A stretch of DNA of 64,000 nucleotides from Paguma larvata (Eukaryota > Chordata > Mammalia > Carnivora > Viverridae): the NCBI GenBank assembly GCA_030068075.1, contig CM057841.1:7945565-8009564 (forward strand), read 5' to 3'. The notes under the pieces were generated by a model, which was not told the origin of the DNA, did not search any database, and saw only the letters and a program-made list of their open reading frames with translations. Positions 10,716-23,005 of the stretch are shown here, in pieces. Numbering within the stretch: the stretch's first letter is position 1; the number at the start of each line of letters is the position of its first letter. The position numbers and the translations under genes were made by a program.

Positions 10716-13700
10716 ATGGACCTTTCCAGACCCCGATGCGGGCGTTGGAGGGAGCTGGTTCTCCTGGGTAAGAGGGCTGAACCCACAGGGTTCACGAGGA
10801 GGGGTAGGGGAGAGGCGGGCAGGACTGGCGCCAGGACTTCCATGAGCTCACACGCCTGGGCATACCGCGCCCATAGACTCACACTCTCCCTCTGTCTCTC
10901 TGTCTCTCTCACGCACACAGTGTCAATCCCCATGCTTACCCAGGAGTGATGAACCTGGGCCCCCACCTGCACTTGCTAGAAATCACCTCCTCTGTGTGCC
11001 CAACCTGTCCTGACCCCCTCCTCCACCTCTCCGGTTGGACCCCTTCCCAACCCCCCACATCTCCCCAGGACCCTCTGAGCCCCCCTGGCAGGGAGGACTC
11101 TCATGTCTCACTGGCCGCCCCGGGTACTGTGCTCAAACACCGCCAGTGACCTCACCTGGGGCCTGGAGCCGGAGAGCGCAGGTACCTTTGCTCCCTCCAC
11201 GGAGCCAAGGCTTCGGGTACACAGACGGTGGGTCTCCGTGTCTTAGGTGATGACAGATCCCCTCGCACAAGAACGCACTCTGTTGAATCTGGATGCTAAG
11301 CCCAAGACATGGGTAGACAGTCTTGGGGGACTTTATCTACCCAGGTATCACCCAAGCTCACCCAAGCTCATGATCAGGGGTGCTGTGGTGTGGTGGTGAC
11401 TGAGACAGGCCCTCTGGGGCCCAGAGTCCAGTGTGAGAGGCAGACCTATCTCCAGATCCTGATGACCCGGAGTGACGGGGACAGGGATGAGGGGGCCCAG
11501 GAGGCTGGGGGAGCCCCAGGGGCTGCCTGACCCAGACTGACAAGGAGGGGACATCAAAGCTGAGAACAGAAGGATGAGTAGACAGACAAGGGGGGGAGGT
11601 GGACATGAGGAGGAGGGAGCAGGGCTCGGTGTGCCAGAAAGGGGGAACAGCGAGTGTGAAAGCCCGAATCAGGAAAGAAGGGGGTGTATCACGAACGCTC
11701 TCTGTGTCTGGGGCACACGGTGTAGTTACTGTGTCTTCTGATATATGAATGTGCAAAGGCACACAGGAATGGCTGACCGAACAAGGGAGTTCATGGGGGC
11801 AATGGGGTGAGGTGGGCGTGATCCAGAAAGAAAGCAGATGAATCATACGTACCAGCTCTCTCTAAGAGCGTCTCATAAACACGTTGAGTTTGAACTTTAT
11901 CTGTAGAGTGCCAGGGAGCCATGGAAGGAACCTGGGCATGGGGAGAGCAGCAGGGTCACCTCTGGGGCTTTGTAAAGATCTACGCAACTGTCGTCTGAGG
12001 ATGGGTTGGAGACTGAGCGTCCAAGGAGGAAGCCAGGATGGAAAAGAATGAGGAAGAACTGGACCAGGGCAGGGGCTGAGGGGATGGGAAGGAGGAGACG
12101 GGCCGGGGAGTTAGAAACCCTTGGCATACTCGCCAGTGTCCCAGTGTTGCCCAGACCGTATACATCAGTCTCTCTCTCTCTCTCTCACGTACGTATGTTC
12201 CGTTTGTCTTCTTCAGCCAGTCTACTGGTCTGTGGGATCCACCGAGCCTCCGGCCAAATCTCCATCGACCCAGACTCACTCATCGGCATCAGGGGATTTC
12301 GGACTGTCGTGGCCCTCCAGAATGTCACCCAGGATGTTCACGAATACAGCTGGCACCGTGGGGCAAATGACACGGAGGAAAATATGATTGTCAGCTACAA
12401 ACCTCCCTCCAATACTCGGCAGTACGGGCCCATGTTCAGTGGCCGGGAGAATGTGACCAAGACAGGTGACCTGGAGATCAGGAGGTCAGCATTAAATGAC
12501 ACAGGGAACTATACCGTGAGGGTGGACGTCGGCAATGGGACCGAGAGAGCAACCGGCTGGCTCGATATTCTAGGTGAGTTGGCAGGTTGCCCCCTTTCCA
12601 TCAGACCTGGGGGCTTTGGGAGTGAGGTTCCTTGGAGATCACAGTGTCCAAGTCTCCTCTGTCCCCAGGTGACACTGGAAGCCTTGGCAGACGGTAGTCT
12701 AGCTTCTCCTGCAGAGATGGGTCACTCATTCCCTTCAAGGGCTCCTTTTCACTGTCAGCGTATCGGTTAGCTACTACTGTGTAACAAACAGCAGCTTCAA
12801 ACAACATCCAACACAATACCATCGTGGTTTCCTGCGGGGCAGAAGTCCAGGCAGGCGTTATGCTCTGCGACTCACAGGGGGTTGAGCCGGGGCTGTGTTC
12901 TCATGCATGGCTCTGGCCGCCAGCAATTCACGTCATGGCTCTTTGCTTCTTCAGGGTCAGCTGAAGTCTCTCCCTGTGGTCTGCTAAACAGGCGTCTTAA
13001 ATAACAGAAGGGAACATTCAGAGTGACCGCCTATCCCTTTTGCTACAATAAATAGATTAAAAGAAAAGTCACGGGTTTCACCGAAATCTGAAGGGAGGGG
13101 ATTATACAGGCTGGAGGTCATGGGGCCATCTTGGAACTCTGTCTTCTACAGGCAGTTCCTGGGGGCACCAAAGGACGGGAGGGAAGAGCACGGATTTGAA
13201 GACAGGAAGTCCTGTGCTTAGCTCTGACCGTGTATATGTTGCATGGCCCTGAGCCTTTGTCTTCCCTCTGGGGCGTCCTCAGTTTCTTCATCCATAGAAT
13301 GAGGATTGTATCTACCAATGTCTCTTGTAACATTGAATGGAATATTTGTAAAGTGAATAGGACTCAGATAATGGGAACAATTATTATGGAGAGTCCAAGT
13401 GCCACCTGTCACTCTGAATTCCACCCGTGGCTCCTCAGATGGGGGTGTTCTGGTTTTAGGGTCAGAGTTCAGAAACAACCATGAGGTCGCATGCCCATGC
13501 CAAGAAGGCACCATTATTGCAGCGGATGCCACAGAGACGACTCACCGCAGAGACAGTGGTCTCAGGCTAGAGCCCGTACGTCACCCACTCGTGCCCACTC
13601 CTTACTTCTCTGTCCCTCTCAGTTTCAGGGCTGCTCTCCTGCCAAGACCCCAGCCTCCCTCTTACAACTTTAGGAGAGAAACAGAGCTTGGGGAGGCAGA

Positions 13701-16560
13701 CCCCATCCCTAATGTCTCCTTCCTGCTTCCCCCAGAGTTGGAAAGCAAGCCGGACATCTGGGCGAACACCAGCGCTGTGGCAGAGCACCTGGGCTCCGTG
13801 GCCGCCATTTGCTACACCAATGCCACCAACATCAAGTGGTATGTGAATTACGCGCCGGCGTCCAGCAACGACCGGGTGACAATCTCCCCGGACCTCAAGA
13901 CCCTCATCATCCACAGGGTCAGCCGCTATGACAGTGTGCTTCAGTGTGAAATAGAAAGCATTCTAGGAATTCCTCGGCGAAGCGACCCTCTCTCTCTCTC
14001 CGTGGCCTGTGAGTAGTCTGGGGGTGACGCCAGTGGTAGGCTCAGGGCCTCCCGGGGACGTAGCAATAAAACAGGCAGAACTGGAGAGGGAGGGCACCAT
14101 ACGCCAACCTTCAGCCGGCCGGATCTGGGCTTGAGTCTCAGTTCTTTGGACTCAGACTCACTGCACAGAAGGACCTGCTATTTAAGATGGGGACCCAATT
14201 CCTACTCCCAGTATTAGAAATAGTGCGGATTGGTTCCGATCTGGCTTTTGTAAAGACGGGCTTGATTGTAACTAATAGTTTCTTTTTTAAAAAATTTTTT
14301 TACATTTATTTATTTTTGAGAGACAGAGTGAGACAGAGCGCGAGATAAGGAGGGGCAGAGAGAGAAGGAGACACAGCATCTGAAGCAGGCTCCAGGCTCT
14401 GAGCAAGCATTCAGCACAGAGCCTGATGTGGGGCTCGAACCCACGAACCGTAAGATCGTGAGCTGAGCCAAAGTCAGACGCTTAACCGACTGAGCCACTC
14501 AGGTGCCTCTAGTTTCTTTCTTGTTTTCATGTTTTATTTATTTTTGAGACAGGGAGAGTGTGAGCAGGGGAGGGGCAGAGAGAGAGGGAGACACAGAATC
14601 CAAAGCAGCCTCTAGACTTTGAGCTGTCAGCACAGAGCCCGACGCCAGGCTCGAACTCATGACTGTGAGATCATGACCTGAGCCTAAGTCAGACGCTCAA
14701 CTAACTGAGCCACCCTGGCACCCCACTGAATGTCATTTTTAAGAAACTATTAGTCGTGGGGCGCCTGCCTGGGTGGCTCAGTTATAATCATAGTCATCGT
14801 TGGCACAGCTGCCTTGTGTGTGTTGGGTCTGGGAGATGTTCGGGGTGCAGAGTGGGGGCACCTCCCGGTCGGCGGGGGCAGGGGGTGGGTGGGCTGCATG
14901 TCCGTTGAGGGAAGGAGACAGGATCCCGAGGGGTCAGAAACACAGTTCTGAGACTCTTGCCTTGTCTCCGCAGATGGGCCGGACAGAGTGCAGCTGAGTA
15001 CTAGTCACACCATCTTCGGTGGAGTCCTGTCTGCCGAGACTGGGTCCCAGGTGCGCATGGAGTGTAGCGCCTTTTCCAAACCCAGCCCCAAGTACCACTG
15101 GGTCCACAACGGCTCCCTCCTGACCTCAGGGGTGGAAGTCGTCCTCCCAAGTCTGACCTGGGAGCAGATGGGCAGATACAGATGCATCGTGGAGAACCCC
15201 ACCACCCAGCTGGCCTTGTACAGGGAGTTCAAGATTGTGCATGCCATAGGTGAGCACGGCAGCCCCCCTCTGGGTCTCGTGCCCCACGAATCCTCCATGC
15301 TTTTGCCTAGGCAGTGCCCGTCGTCAGAAACGCCCTCTCTACCTTACAATGCCATGCCCATGACAGTTGGGTCCATCCTTGAGGTCCCAGTCCGAAGCTA
15401 CCTCCTCTCCGAAACCCTCAGGGACCTCAGATCAGAGCAAGGGTGAATCCAGGGAGATACGGCCAGTCAGCATTTACTGAGCACCCTACTAGGTACGTGA
15501 CCCTCACAGTCTCCCTTCGAAAAAAGGCAGCAGGAAGAAGGCAGCGGCTGCCTCAAAAGGAGGCAGCGGATGGAGGCACCGGTGTGAAATGAGGCCGGTG
15601 GTGGGGGATGGGAAGCCGAGATCCGTTGTGGATGTGGCGTCTGTAACTTGGCTTAGGAATAAATTTGTAAAAGGGAAGAGCATCTCTCGGAGCCTCAGTG
15701 TCCCCATCTGTAGTGTCAAGATAATAAAGGTCCCTATATGACAGGGTTCCTGGCAGAGTTCTGGCAGAATTCAATCAGACAGTACCTGAGAAGCCATTGG
15801 TCTGGCTTGTCCCAGAGAGCGAGCCACAGGCACGACTGGGTGTGGGCTGGAGATACTTATTCCGGTCTCACCACACTATTTACTAAGCATCTGCTATGCA
15901 CCAGACACGACCGACCAACTGTGCACAATTACGCACCGGCCGATTCACGCCTTTCTGCTCCACTGGACCGTGAGGTTCTGGAGAACAGAGGCTGGGAGAA
16001 GTCTTTGCTCTCCTTTTGTCCCTGGGGCCTACCATGGTGCCTGGCACGTAGCTGGTGTTCAGTGAACACCCGTACGATGAGTTAGTGACCTGGCCCCGTC
16101 ACTCTCTACCGTCTTGAGTGGGTTTATTCTTTCCCGCAGCACTTCCTGCCGCCTGTGATGATATTACACATCTCTTTGCTTGATTGTCAAGCATCCGCTT
16201 CCCAGCCGGAATGTCAGCCCCATGAGGGCAGGAAGTTTTGCTGTTACAGTGCCTTGCACGTAACAGGTGCAGCTAAATCTCTGAAGGACCGATGCGTGAG
16301 TGAGGGGAAGGGCAGAGTGATGGCGTTCCTGACCCCACGCACCCTCTCCTCCTCCAGGGGGCGGTTCCGTCGTGAGCAGCGGCTTCAACATCTCAGGAGC
16401 CAAAGTGGTGTGGCTCATCGCGCTAACAGTCCTCGGCGGGGTCTGCCTCTGCGGAATCCTGATCTACGGCTCGATCCGCCATTTCTCCACTAGGTGCCGG
16501 TTGCCTCGGGTCGAGGGTGGGGTGCTGGCCGGGGACTGGGTCTCAAGGGCACTGCCCTAA
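10716..16560 (+). CDS. CEACAM18: CEACAM18, carcinoembryonic antigen-related cell adhesion molecule 18 (5 coding exons)
   Basis: A membrane-anchored CEA-family immunoglobulin protein of unknown ligand. Coding exons I assembled: 10716-10767 (signal peptide start), 12217-12573 (N domain), 13736-14008 (Ig domain), 14974-15249 (Ig domain) and 16358 onward (membrane segment). All internal junctions are GT/AG in phase 1, so the frame stays open. The opening MDLSRPRCGRW and the segment ASLLVCGI then ASGQ match the CEACAM18 signal region. The N domain (about residues 33-136) lacks the canonical cysteine pair, as in CEA N domains, while the next two domains keep theirs. A hydrophobic segment (VVWLIALTVLGGV) is followed by a short tail without ITIM or ITAM tyrosines. 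The 3' end is uncertain: reading through gives 386 residues to the stop at 16558-16560, but a weak GT at 16494 could splice on. No inactivating change was seen. Confidence 0.93.
12750..13350. repeat. Old interspersed repeats in CEACAM18 intron 2
   Basis: About 12755-13020 opens with GGTTAGCTACTACTGTGTAACAA-like sequence typical of an ancient dispersed repeat. About 13170-13340 carries a MIR-like layout (TTTGAAGACAGG, then CTCAGTTTCTTCATC and TAGAATGAGGA). Both are assigned by eye. Neither overlaps a coding exon. Confidence 0.5.
14285..14508 (-). repeat. Felid CAN-SINE with target-site duplication
   Basis: Antisense copy in CEACAM18 intron 3, flanked by TAGTTTCTTT on both sides. Confidence 0.92.
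14524..14723 (-). repeat. Felid CAN-SINE
   Basis: A second antisense copy only about 15 bp beyond the previous one, ending in CCACCCTGGCACCCC. Confidence 0.9.
14758..14786 (+). repeat. CAN-SINE head fragment
   Basis: A GGGGCGCCTGCCTGGGTGGC fragment: only the first 30 bases of a plus-strand SINE with a 4-base internal duplication (GCCT GCCT). The body is absent. Confidence 0.7.
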
Positions 16561-17283
16561 GTGGAGGAGGCAAAGCCAGGAATTGGTCGTCAGGGATCAC
16601 GTGGGGAGCTGACAGATAGGTCAAGGACCAGAAGCCATTGGCAAAGAGGGAGAGTGCAGAGGCAGTCATGCCTCTGAATAGCAACGGGGTTTCGCCCAGT
16701 GACTTCAGCCCAGTTCCTGTGTGTTTACGATGTGGATATGGAGGTCCACCTCGAGAGGCAGCTGTGAGAGGGAGCGGGGTGGGTGCCGGGCGTCAGGCAT
16801 GAGCCTGGAATGTGGCAGTCACGAGTTAGCAAGTGAAGCTGGGAAACAGAGAGTAAACCACGCCGAGGAAGAGACTGGGCAGAGGGAAGATTCTAATCCG
16901 GGTTCAAATCCCAGCTCTGCCTCTAGCCGTCTCGGTAGCCATGGGCAGGTCACACTCCCCTCAGGTCCTCTCAGCCTCCCTAGAGCATGTGAAGGGTAAC
17001 ACCTGCCCTGAAGGGTAATGCGGGGGCTAGACACTCATCTTGGAGGATGGAGCAAGTCACAGCATTCTCAGTACAGAGTAGACCTGAATTTGTCACCTCA
17101 GCACTATCAGTATTTGGGCCAGATAATTGTTTCAGATGGGGATGGGGTGTAAGGCTGTCCTGCACACTGTTCTATGTTTAGCAGCATCCCTGGCCTCTAT
17201 CCACTTGATATCTACAGCAATGACTTCCATCACTCTAAGTGTAGACAACCGAAAATGACTCTAGGCATTAGAAAGTTCCCAAG
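16561..17283. repeat. Region 3' of CEACAM18 with MIR remnant
   Basis: No further coding exon recognised. About 16885-16995 looks like a MIR (GGGTTCAAATCCCAGCTCTG followed by CCATGGGCAGGTCAC). Confidence 0.5.
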
Positions 17284-17497
17284 GTGGTGCCTGGGTGGCT
17301 CAGTCGGTTAAGCATCCAACTCCGGCCCAGGTCACGATCTCGTGGCCCGTGGGTTTGAGTCCCGCGTCGGGCTCTGTGCTGACAGCTCAGAGCTTGGAGC
17401 CTGCTTCAGATGCTGTGTCTCCCTCTCTCTCTGCCCCTCTCCTGCTCATACTTTGTCTCTCTCTTCCTCTCTCTCTCTCAAAAACAAACAAACGAAG
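17284..17497 (+). repeat. Felid CAN-SINE
   Basis: Complete copy ending in an AAAACAAACAAAC tail, just 60 bp outside the left edge of the endogenous provirus. Confidence 0.92.
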
Positions 17498-17556
17498 ACT
17501 GAGAACCATTGAGGGATGATGGAGTTAACGGTGATGCAAACGCAGTGGTGATAATG

Positions 17557-18141
17557 TGCCCGGTCCTTGTTCCGGCGAATCTAGGGGTCCACGAAGGACG
17601 GACGGTCAGGCGAAAGGAAGTGAGAGAGCCACGAGAGAGATGGAGTCTGATGACCAAGCAGGCAGCCCTGGCAATTCTGGCGTCTCTGCCCTGCCGGCCT
17701 CAGTGTCATTATTTAAGCTAGTGAGTGACATTACAGCAATGAGTGACATCCCACCAGTAAGCAGAGTTTGAACAATAATGTGTTTTATCAGTAAAGCAGC
17801 GATTTCCTCAATCTTGCAAGTTGTTTTCAGCTTAATTAGCATATAAATTTAAGGCAGGGGGAGAGGACAGGAAGTTACCTAGGCCTGCCTATGTTAATTA
17901 TCTATCAACAGGCCAGGAGTCATTCTGCCCAATCTTCCAATTACAATGGGGGAGGTGCAATCCATCCGGCAAGGACAGAATTCCCAATGCGTGTCCTCTG
18001 CTTGGGAATGCGTGAATTTACATAATAGGGGCCTAACATTTACACAGATCACACCAATATCCAGCCAGCTCATAGCTGCTTCAACCACCTTCTCCACACA
18101 GGGAGGGGTCTCAACCTGTGAGCCCAGAAAGGCTCCCGACA
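17557..18141 (-). repeat. 3' LTR of the provirus
   Basis: Read on the minus strand it starts TGTCGGGAG and ends CGGGCA, so it has the TG...CA ends of an LTR. It aligns along its whole 585 bp with the right-hand copy. A TATA-like AAATTTATATG lies in its middle (plus-strand positions about 17834-17846). Confidence 0.9.
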
Positions 18142-18165
18142 TCTCCCCCTTTCTATTTTTTAAGT
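18142..18165 (-). other. Polypurine tract of the provirus
   Basis: On the minus strand, AGAAAGGGGGAGA stands immediately before the TG of the 3' LTR. This is the position and composition of the plus-strand primer of reverse transcription. Confidence 0.85.
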
Positions 18166-21100
18166 GCAAAGTAGGTACTGGGCACATTCTAATAAGTGCT
18201 ATAGGTTGCAAGGGCAAGTACAAAGCACAGATCTTTCCCATAGACTGTTGGGTACAGTTGAAAGGCCACATGAAAAACATCATAATTTTCTTAAATCATG
18301 ATCTAGCCTCTATTTCCTACCACAGTCCTGACCCGAAATCTACGGCAATAATCACATTCCTGAGGGTCTGGCATCAGTCTAAATAGATCAAATTACATTC
18401 TAAACTCTATTGATTTCGTAGAGATTTTATTTCCGTGATTCTCAACATTATTTACTATTAATAAAGTATGGCGGCATATGCTGGTTTAATAGGGGAGGAA
18501 GCTGTGGAGCCACTCCTATTTTTCTACGGCCCGTCTCCTTCAGGAGGATGTTAGGATAAATCTCAAATCAACAGGGGCCCAGTGACCCTATAGCCAGGTG
18601 GCGTGGTGACTCTTACTGCGACTGTGCCCTGTCGTAGGTTGTTCCCCCCTGAGGAGTCTTACCCGTCATTGGCTAACCGGCCCTCCTTCAGAGTCAGACC
18701 AGCCATTATTATGTTCTTGTCGTATTACAGCCTGGCATTTGCTTCGAGGCACCCCCATCCACCGATGAGGGCCCCGCTCTAGGGCACTGCCTTATGGGCC
18801 TGAGTCTTCTCCTCAGGTAGTGTCACCAGGGCCGGTATCTTCTGGTCTCCAACATCTCCCCTTTTTTGTTTTTAAGAGCAAAAGTACGAAATTCTATTGA
18901 AATAGAATTTATGCTGCGGCTTAAAATTCTAAAGATAACAGGAAGTAACAAAATTAGAATGGAAACTCCGATATTGATCATCATGGAAACAAAAAGTGAT
19001 GAACGAAGTTGGAAAGATTATTATCCAGACCCCAGTATGTGTTTCTATACTTTATCCCAGGAACGTTCGGTCTGATTAAAACGCAAAGGAGTAACAAACC
19101 CACTTTTAGGTCCCATGAGAGCATCACTGATCTCCTGGATGACTTGTAAACCATAATTATCATAACGAGGGAGCGTTAGCGTAACAGGAAGCATTATCTA
19201 AGGGGGTTGTTTAACAATTATTATGGATTTTACATTAGTATGTTTAGATATACAGATAGTCAAAATGCAAGCAAAACAAGTAATATAATAACTTCCATTT
19301 GTAATCAGGTCAATATTAAGCGTGCCCTGTGTAGTGGTGGAGATAAGAATTGCATAAGGTGTCTGTACACAAGCTTGAACATTATAAGAAGTAAGTTTTG
19401 CTGGTTGGGTCAAAGTGACCTGACGAGCAGCAGCATCTAGGTCCTGGTGGGGGTGGTGCAAATGTCCTGCGGGCTTGGGCTGTCCTAGTCAGGCGGCAGC
19501 TCAGTGGCTGGTAGCAGGGCGGAGGAAGGGGAGTCTTGTTTGGTGGTGGAGGCACGGAGGATTCCACATAGGGCTGGACTAGGCGCTCCGGAATCCACAC
19601 ACAAGCATACCCTGGCCCCCAGGTTAACACTACGTCTGGCCCCTTCCAATGGCCAGAAAGAAGGTGTTTCTATTTAACCAGTGCTTTAGGCTTTTCCAGT
19701 AGGATTATCAACGCAAAGGTGAACATCCATCTGCCAAAGATCATTACGTCTCAGGCCTCTGGGGTTCCAATTGTTCTTTGCTATAGAGAATTACTACGTT
19801 TGCCCCCCTTTGTTAGTAAAGTAGCCAGCAGTGCCTGATAGGATGTAACTATCTTTCTGGGCGTAGAGGGCAGATGTAACTATCATTCTGGGCGTAGAGG
19901 GCAGATGTAACCATTCTAAAGGTGCCTCCTGTTAAGCCTCATTAAAAGCCTGCAAAACCAAACCGGTTTTAAAGCTTGATCCACAAACCTTTTGACCTAG
20001 GGTGGGGACTATTTTTCATGTCCTGAGGCAAAACGTTCCATCCGTACCTCTGAAAAGGCTGTTTAAGGTTCTCAGAAGGCAGGCTAAAGGCAAATCTAGG
20101 GCGATCTTCCCGATATAGGGGAATAGTGATAAAACAATCTTGTAAGTCTATTACAACAATTTGAAAACCGTTTGGAACAGTTACAGGAGAGGGGAAGCTG
20201 TCATCAAGGGTATTGCCACCATTTTCCCAGCCTTTGGATCAAGGGAGTAGGAATACTTTAGTCCGTCCATCCTGACCATACATAAAATTCCCTTTTTAAA
20301 GATTTTTCCTTCACGAACCTTCTACAACTTGTGTTAGGCATTTAGATTTTGTCCAAAGCCATTTCTCTCCAAATAACCAGTCTTATTTAGAACAAAATTA
20401 CTTTCTTCTACCTTCAGCAAATGTATATTTCTATTTCTTATATCTTTCTTTCATATCTCCTACTTTCTTACACACAGAGTTGTTTTCCTTATTTCCATCA
20501 GTCTTAAGTACACTTTGCAGAACTTTAACTGCTAGAAACCGTAGTCTCCAGTGAAAACTAAGTAGTAACCGATTGTGAACTCTATGTTATCAGAATTTGT
20601 TAGATGGCAAACTTAGGAATCCATTAAGCACAAAGCATGTTTTTCAACAGTTCCAAATATCCTTAGTTTTTGCAACAGGTCCAAAGCACAAACTTACATT
20701 TAGTAATTAGTGCTTCAGCTTCTTATCTCGTTAGATAGCCAATGATTTCAATCTTAAGTTCTCCTGCAAGCCAAACTTTTAACACTTCAGGTTACCAGGG
20801 ACTTTGAAAGCTGTCTTAACATTTACCCATGAAAACTATGATGCAGACAAAGTTAACCATCACTTTCAGGCTTCCTTTTGCTAACAAATTGGAAGAGAGA
20901 TAACATAAGTTTGTTTGACCTTCAGTAAACCTTAGTAAAATAAAGTTTTATATTTAATGCTGATATTAAAGACAGATCCATCAAACCTAAATTTGTTTAA
21001 ACACCAAAGATGTTTCATTTACTATTTCAATCTTGGGAAGTTTGTTAAAACCGCAGGAAGTTATTATAAAGCACATCTTAAATAGGATTACAGATCATCA

Positions 21101-22985
21101 CAAATCTTAAAAGTCTTATTTATTTGACCAAGGTGGCAGTAAAAGATCCTAATGGCCAATCTATAGCATCATATGTCTGTTAGCAAAACCTAGCTCCTTT
21201 AACACTGAGATGTTTTCACTGAGCAATCAAAGACCTGATAAAGATGAAACCTAAAGCTTTGGTTTTCCCGTAGAAAAGAGAGAAAAAAACCTTAGTTTAC
21301 ATTATCTTATCAAGAGCAGAATAGTCCAAGAAAACTTTGTGTTTTGAATGGAGAGAAGCAGAATTTCAACCTTATACCAGTGTACTTTTGAAATCCCATG
21401 CATCTCAACCTTAGTAGAATAAAATTTTATGATTTAAAAGACGTATCTATCTTAACAATTTTTATCTATGTCCCCTTAAAAGTTTACCATTGTTAATTTT
21501 CTCCCATGGAACCAGTGAGGAAATTTAAAGTTTAAAGAGGTGTTTTTTGCCTTAAGACAGGGTGGGGGTGGGGAGCAGAATGCTACCCGAGGCACTGAAG
21601 AGCCAGGGACTCAGGCCGCACCCCAGGAACGGGAGGAGGGGGGAGGAGGGGGGCGCAGTGGGCAGAGAGGCTGGAGGGCAGACTAAGGCTCAGAGGGCAG
21701 AAAAAAAGTTTCACATGGTCCTAAAGTCTGTCAGCTCAGATAGATGAGCGGATTGCCAAATTTTATTATTTATTTATTTACTTACTTATTTTGGTTTTGA
21801 ATTTTTTGTTTTGTTTTCTTTCGTTTTCCACTAGTGGAGTTAGGCAGTCTATGTCGGGCCAGAGAGGACAGGGACGTTCCCCGACACAAAAGGAGTTTCG
21901 GTAGCTGCTTGGGAATATTCCTTCAAATCTCTATCCCGAAGTAGGCTAGCCAATTAGCTCCAATCATCATAGTTATTAATCCAGGGGATGAATTAGAAGC
22001 CCTCACATATAGTTAGAGTAACCAGAGTATAGAAGGAGAAATAGTGAGAGAAAGAGAGTTTCTTATATTACGGATAGGAAAAGTCCAGTTGGTGGAAGCT
22101 GTAGGACTTTTAACCGGCTCAGTTTCCTCCCCATCCCCGTCCGTGTCTTTGCCTTAATAGGAGCTGGAGGGGCTGTAGCTCCGGGAATTTCATCTGTATC
22201 TGAATCTAAAACTTCCTTTATGACAGCCCATAATGATAAAATGTAAATAGGGACCTTCTGAGGTCCGTTGGTGACATAAAACTGCTTAATTTCATCCCCT
22301 ACCTTGCTCCATGTTTTTGAATGGAGTGTGCCTTCCTCAGGACGCCAAGGGCACTGCTCTTGAACAAAGAAAGCGTGCTACCTGTTGTTTTGAAACTTTA
22401 ATCCCCTTGTTAATAAGGAGATCATGAATAATGCCAATAAAGAGTCTCCTTTCGTTAGACTCATTATGGCCCATGCTTCTCATAAGTTTAAGTTCTGTTT
22501 TTTATACAGAGTCCTCTTTCTTTAGACTCAGTATGGCCTTATAACTTCTCAAAAGCTTAACTTCTTGTTTCTATACTGACTCAGTACGGCACAACGCTTC
22601 TCAAAAATTTCTTTAAAAGTTTCCATCAACGGGCCCTCCCTATCTTATGCAGGGGGGTCCGGGCACCCTACGATGGACTCTACCCTTTCTGAATTCTCAG
22701 AAGTCTCTACGAAAATGAAGTATTCTCTTTGGGTCCCTGTTACACATTTCTGGGAATTTTCCAAAGGAGGAAAGGTGTTGGCGACTCAGGAGAACTACAT
22801 GGTTTCTGGAACCAGGCAGACGATTACTTCTCAAAAAGTTTAAGTTCTGAAACTACCCACCACACTCGCCTTGCCTTTCTCTACAAGGGGGACTGCAGTA
22901 CCCTTAGGGGGGGTCCTAACCGTCCCAACTATGTTAGAGGGAGTTTAGGGGAAAAGAAAAAAGAAAAAGGATTATCTTCGTGCCT
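18166..22985 (-). pseudogene. Degenerate retroviral interior (gag/pol/env remnants)
   Basis: About 4.8 kb between the LTRs, markedly AT-rich from 19.7 to 22.6 kb. No frame longer than about 130 codons exists. A minus-strand peptide at about 19530-19650 resembles an integrase C terminus. The stretch 19200-19460 on the same strand could be envelope-derived (low confidence). The short distance between primer-binding site and integrase end (about 3.4 kb) implies that much of gag-pro-pol is deleted. A second polypurine-like stretch at 18852-18876 repeats the sequence next to the 3' LTR. Confidence 0.6.
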
Positions 22986-23003
22986 GCCCCACGGTGGGCG
23001 CCA
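22986..23003 (-). other. Primer-binding site, Lys-tRNA type
   Basis: On the minus strand these 18 bases are TGGCGCCCACCGTGGGGC, the Lys-type primer-binding site used by betaretroviruses, with one or two changes from the usual form. It lies two bases inside the 5' LTR, as expected. Confidence 0.85.
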
Positions 23004-23005
23004 CC

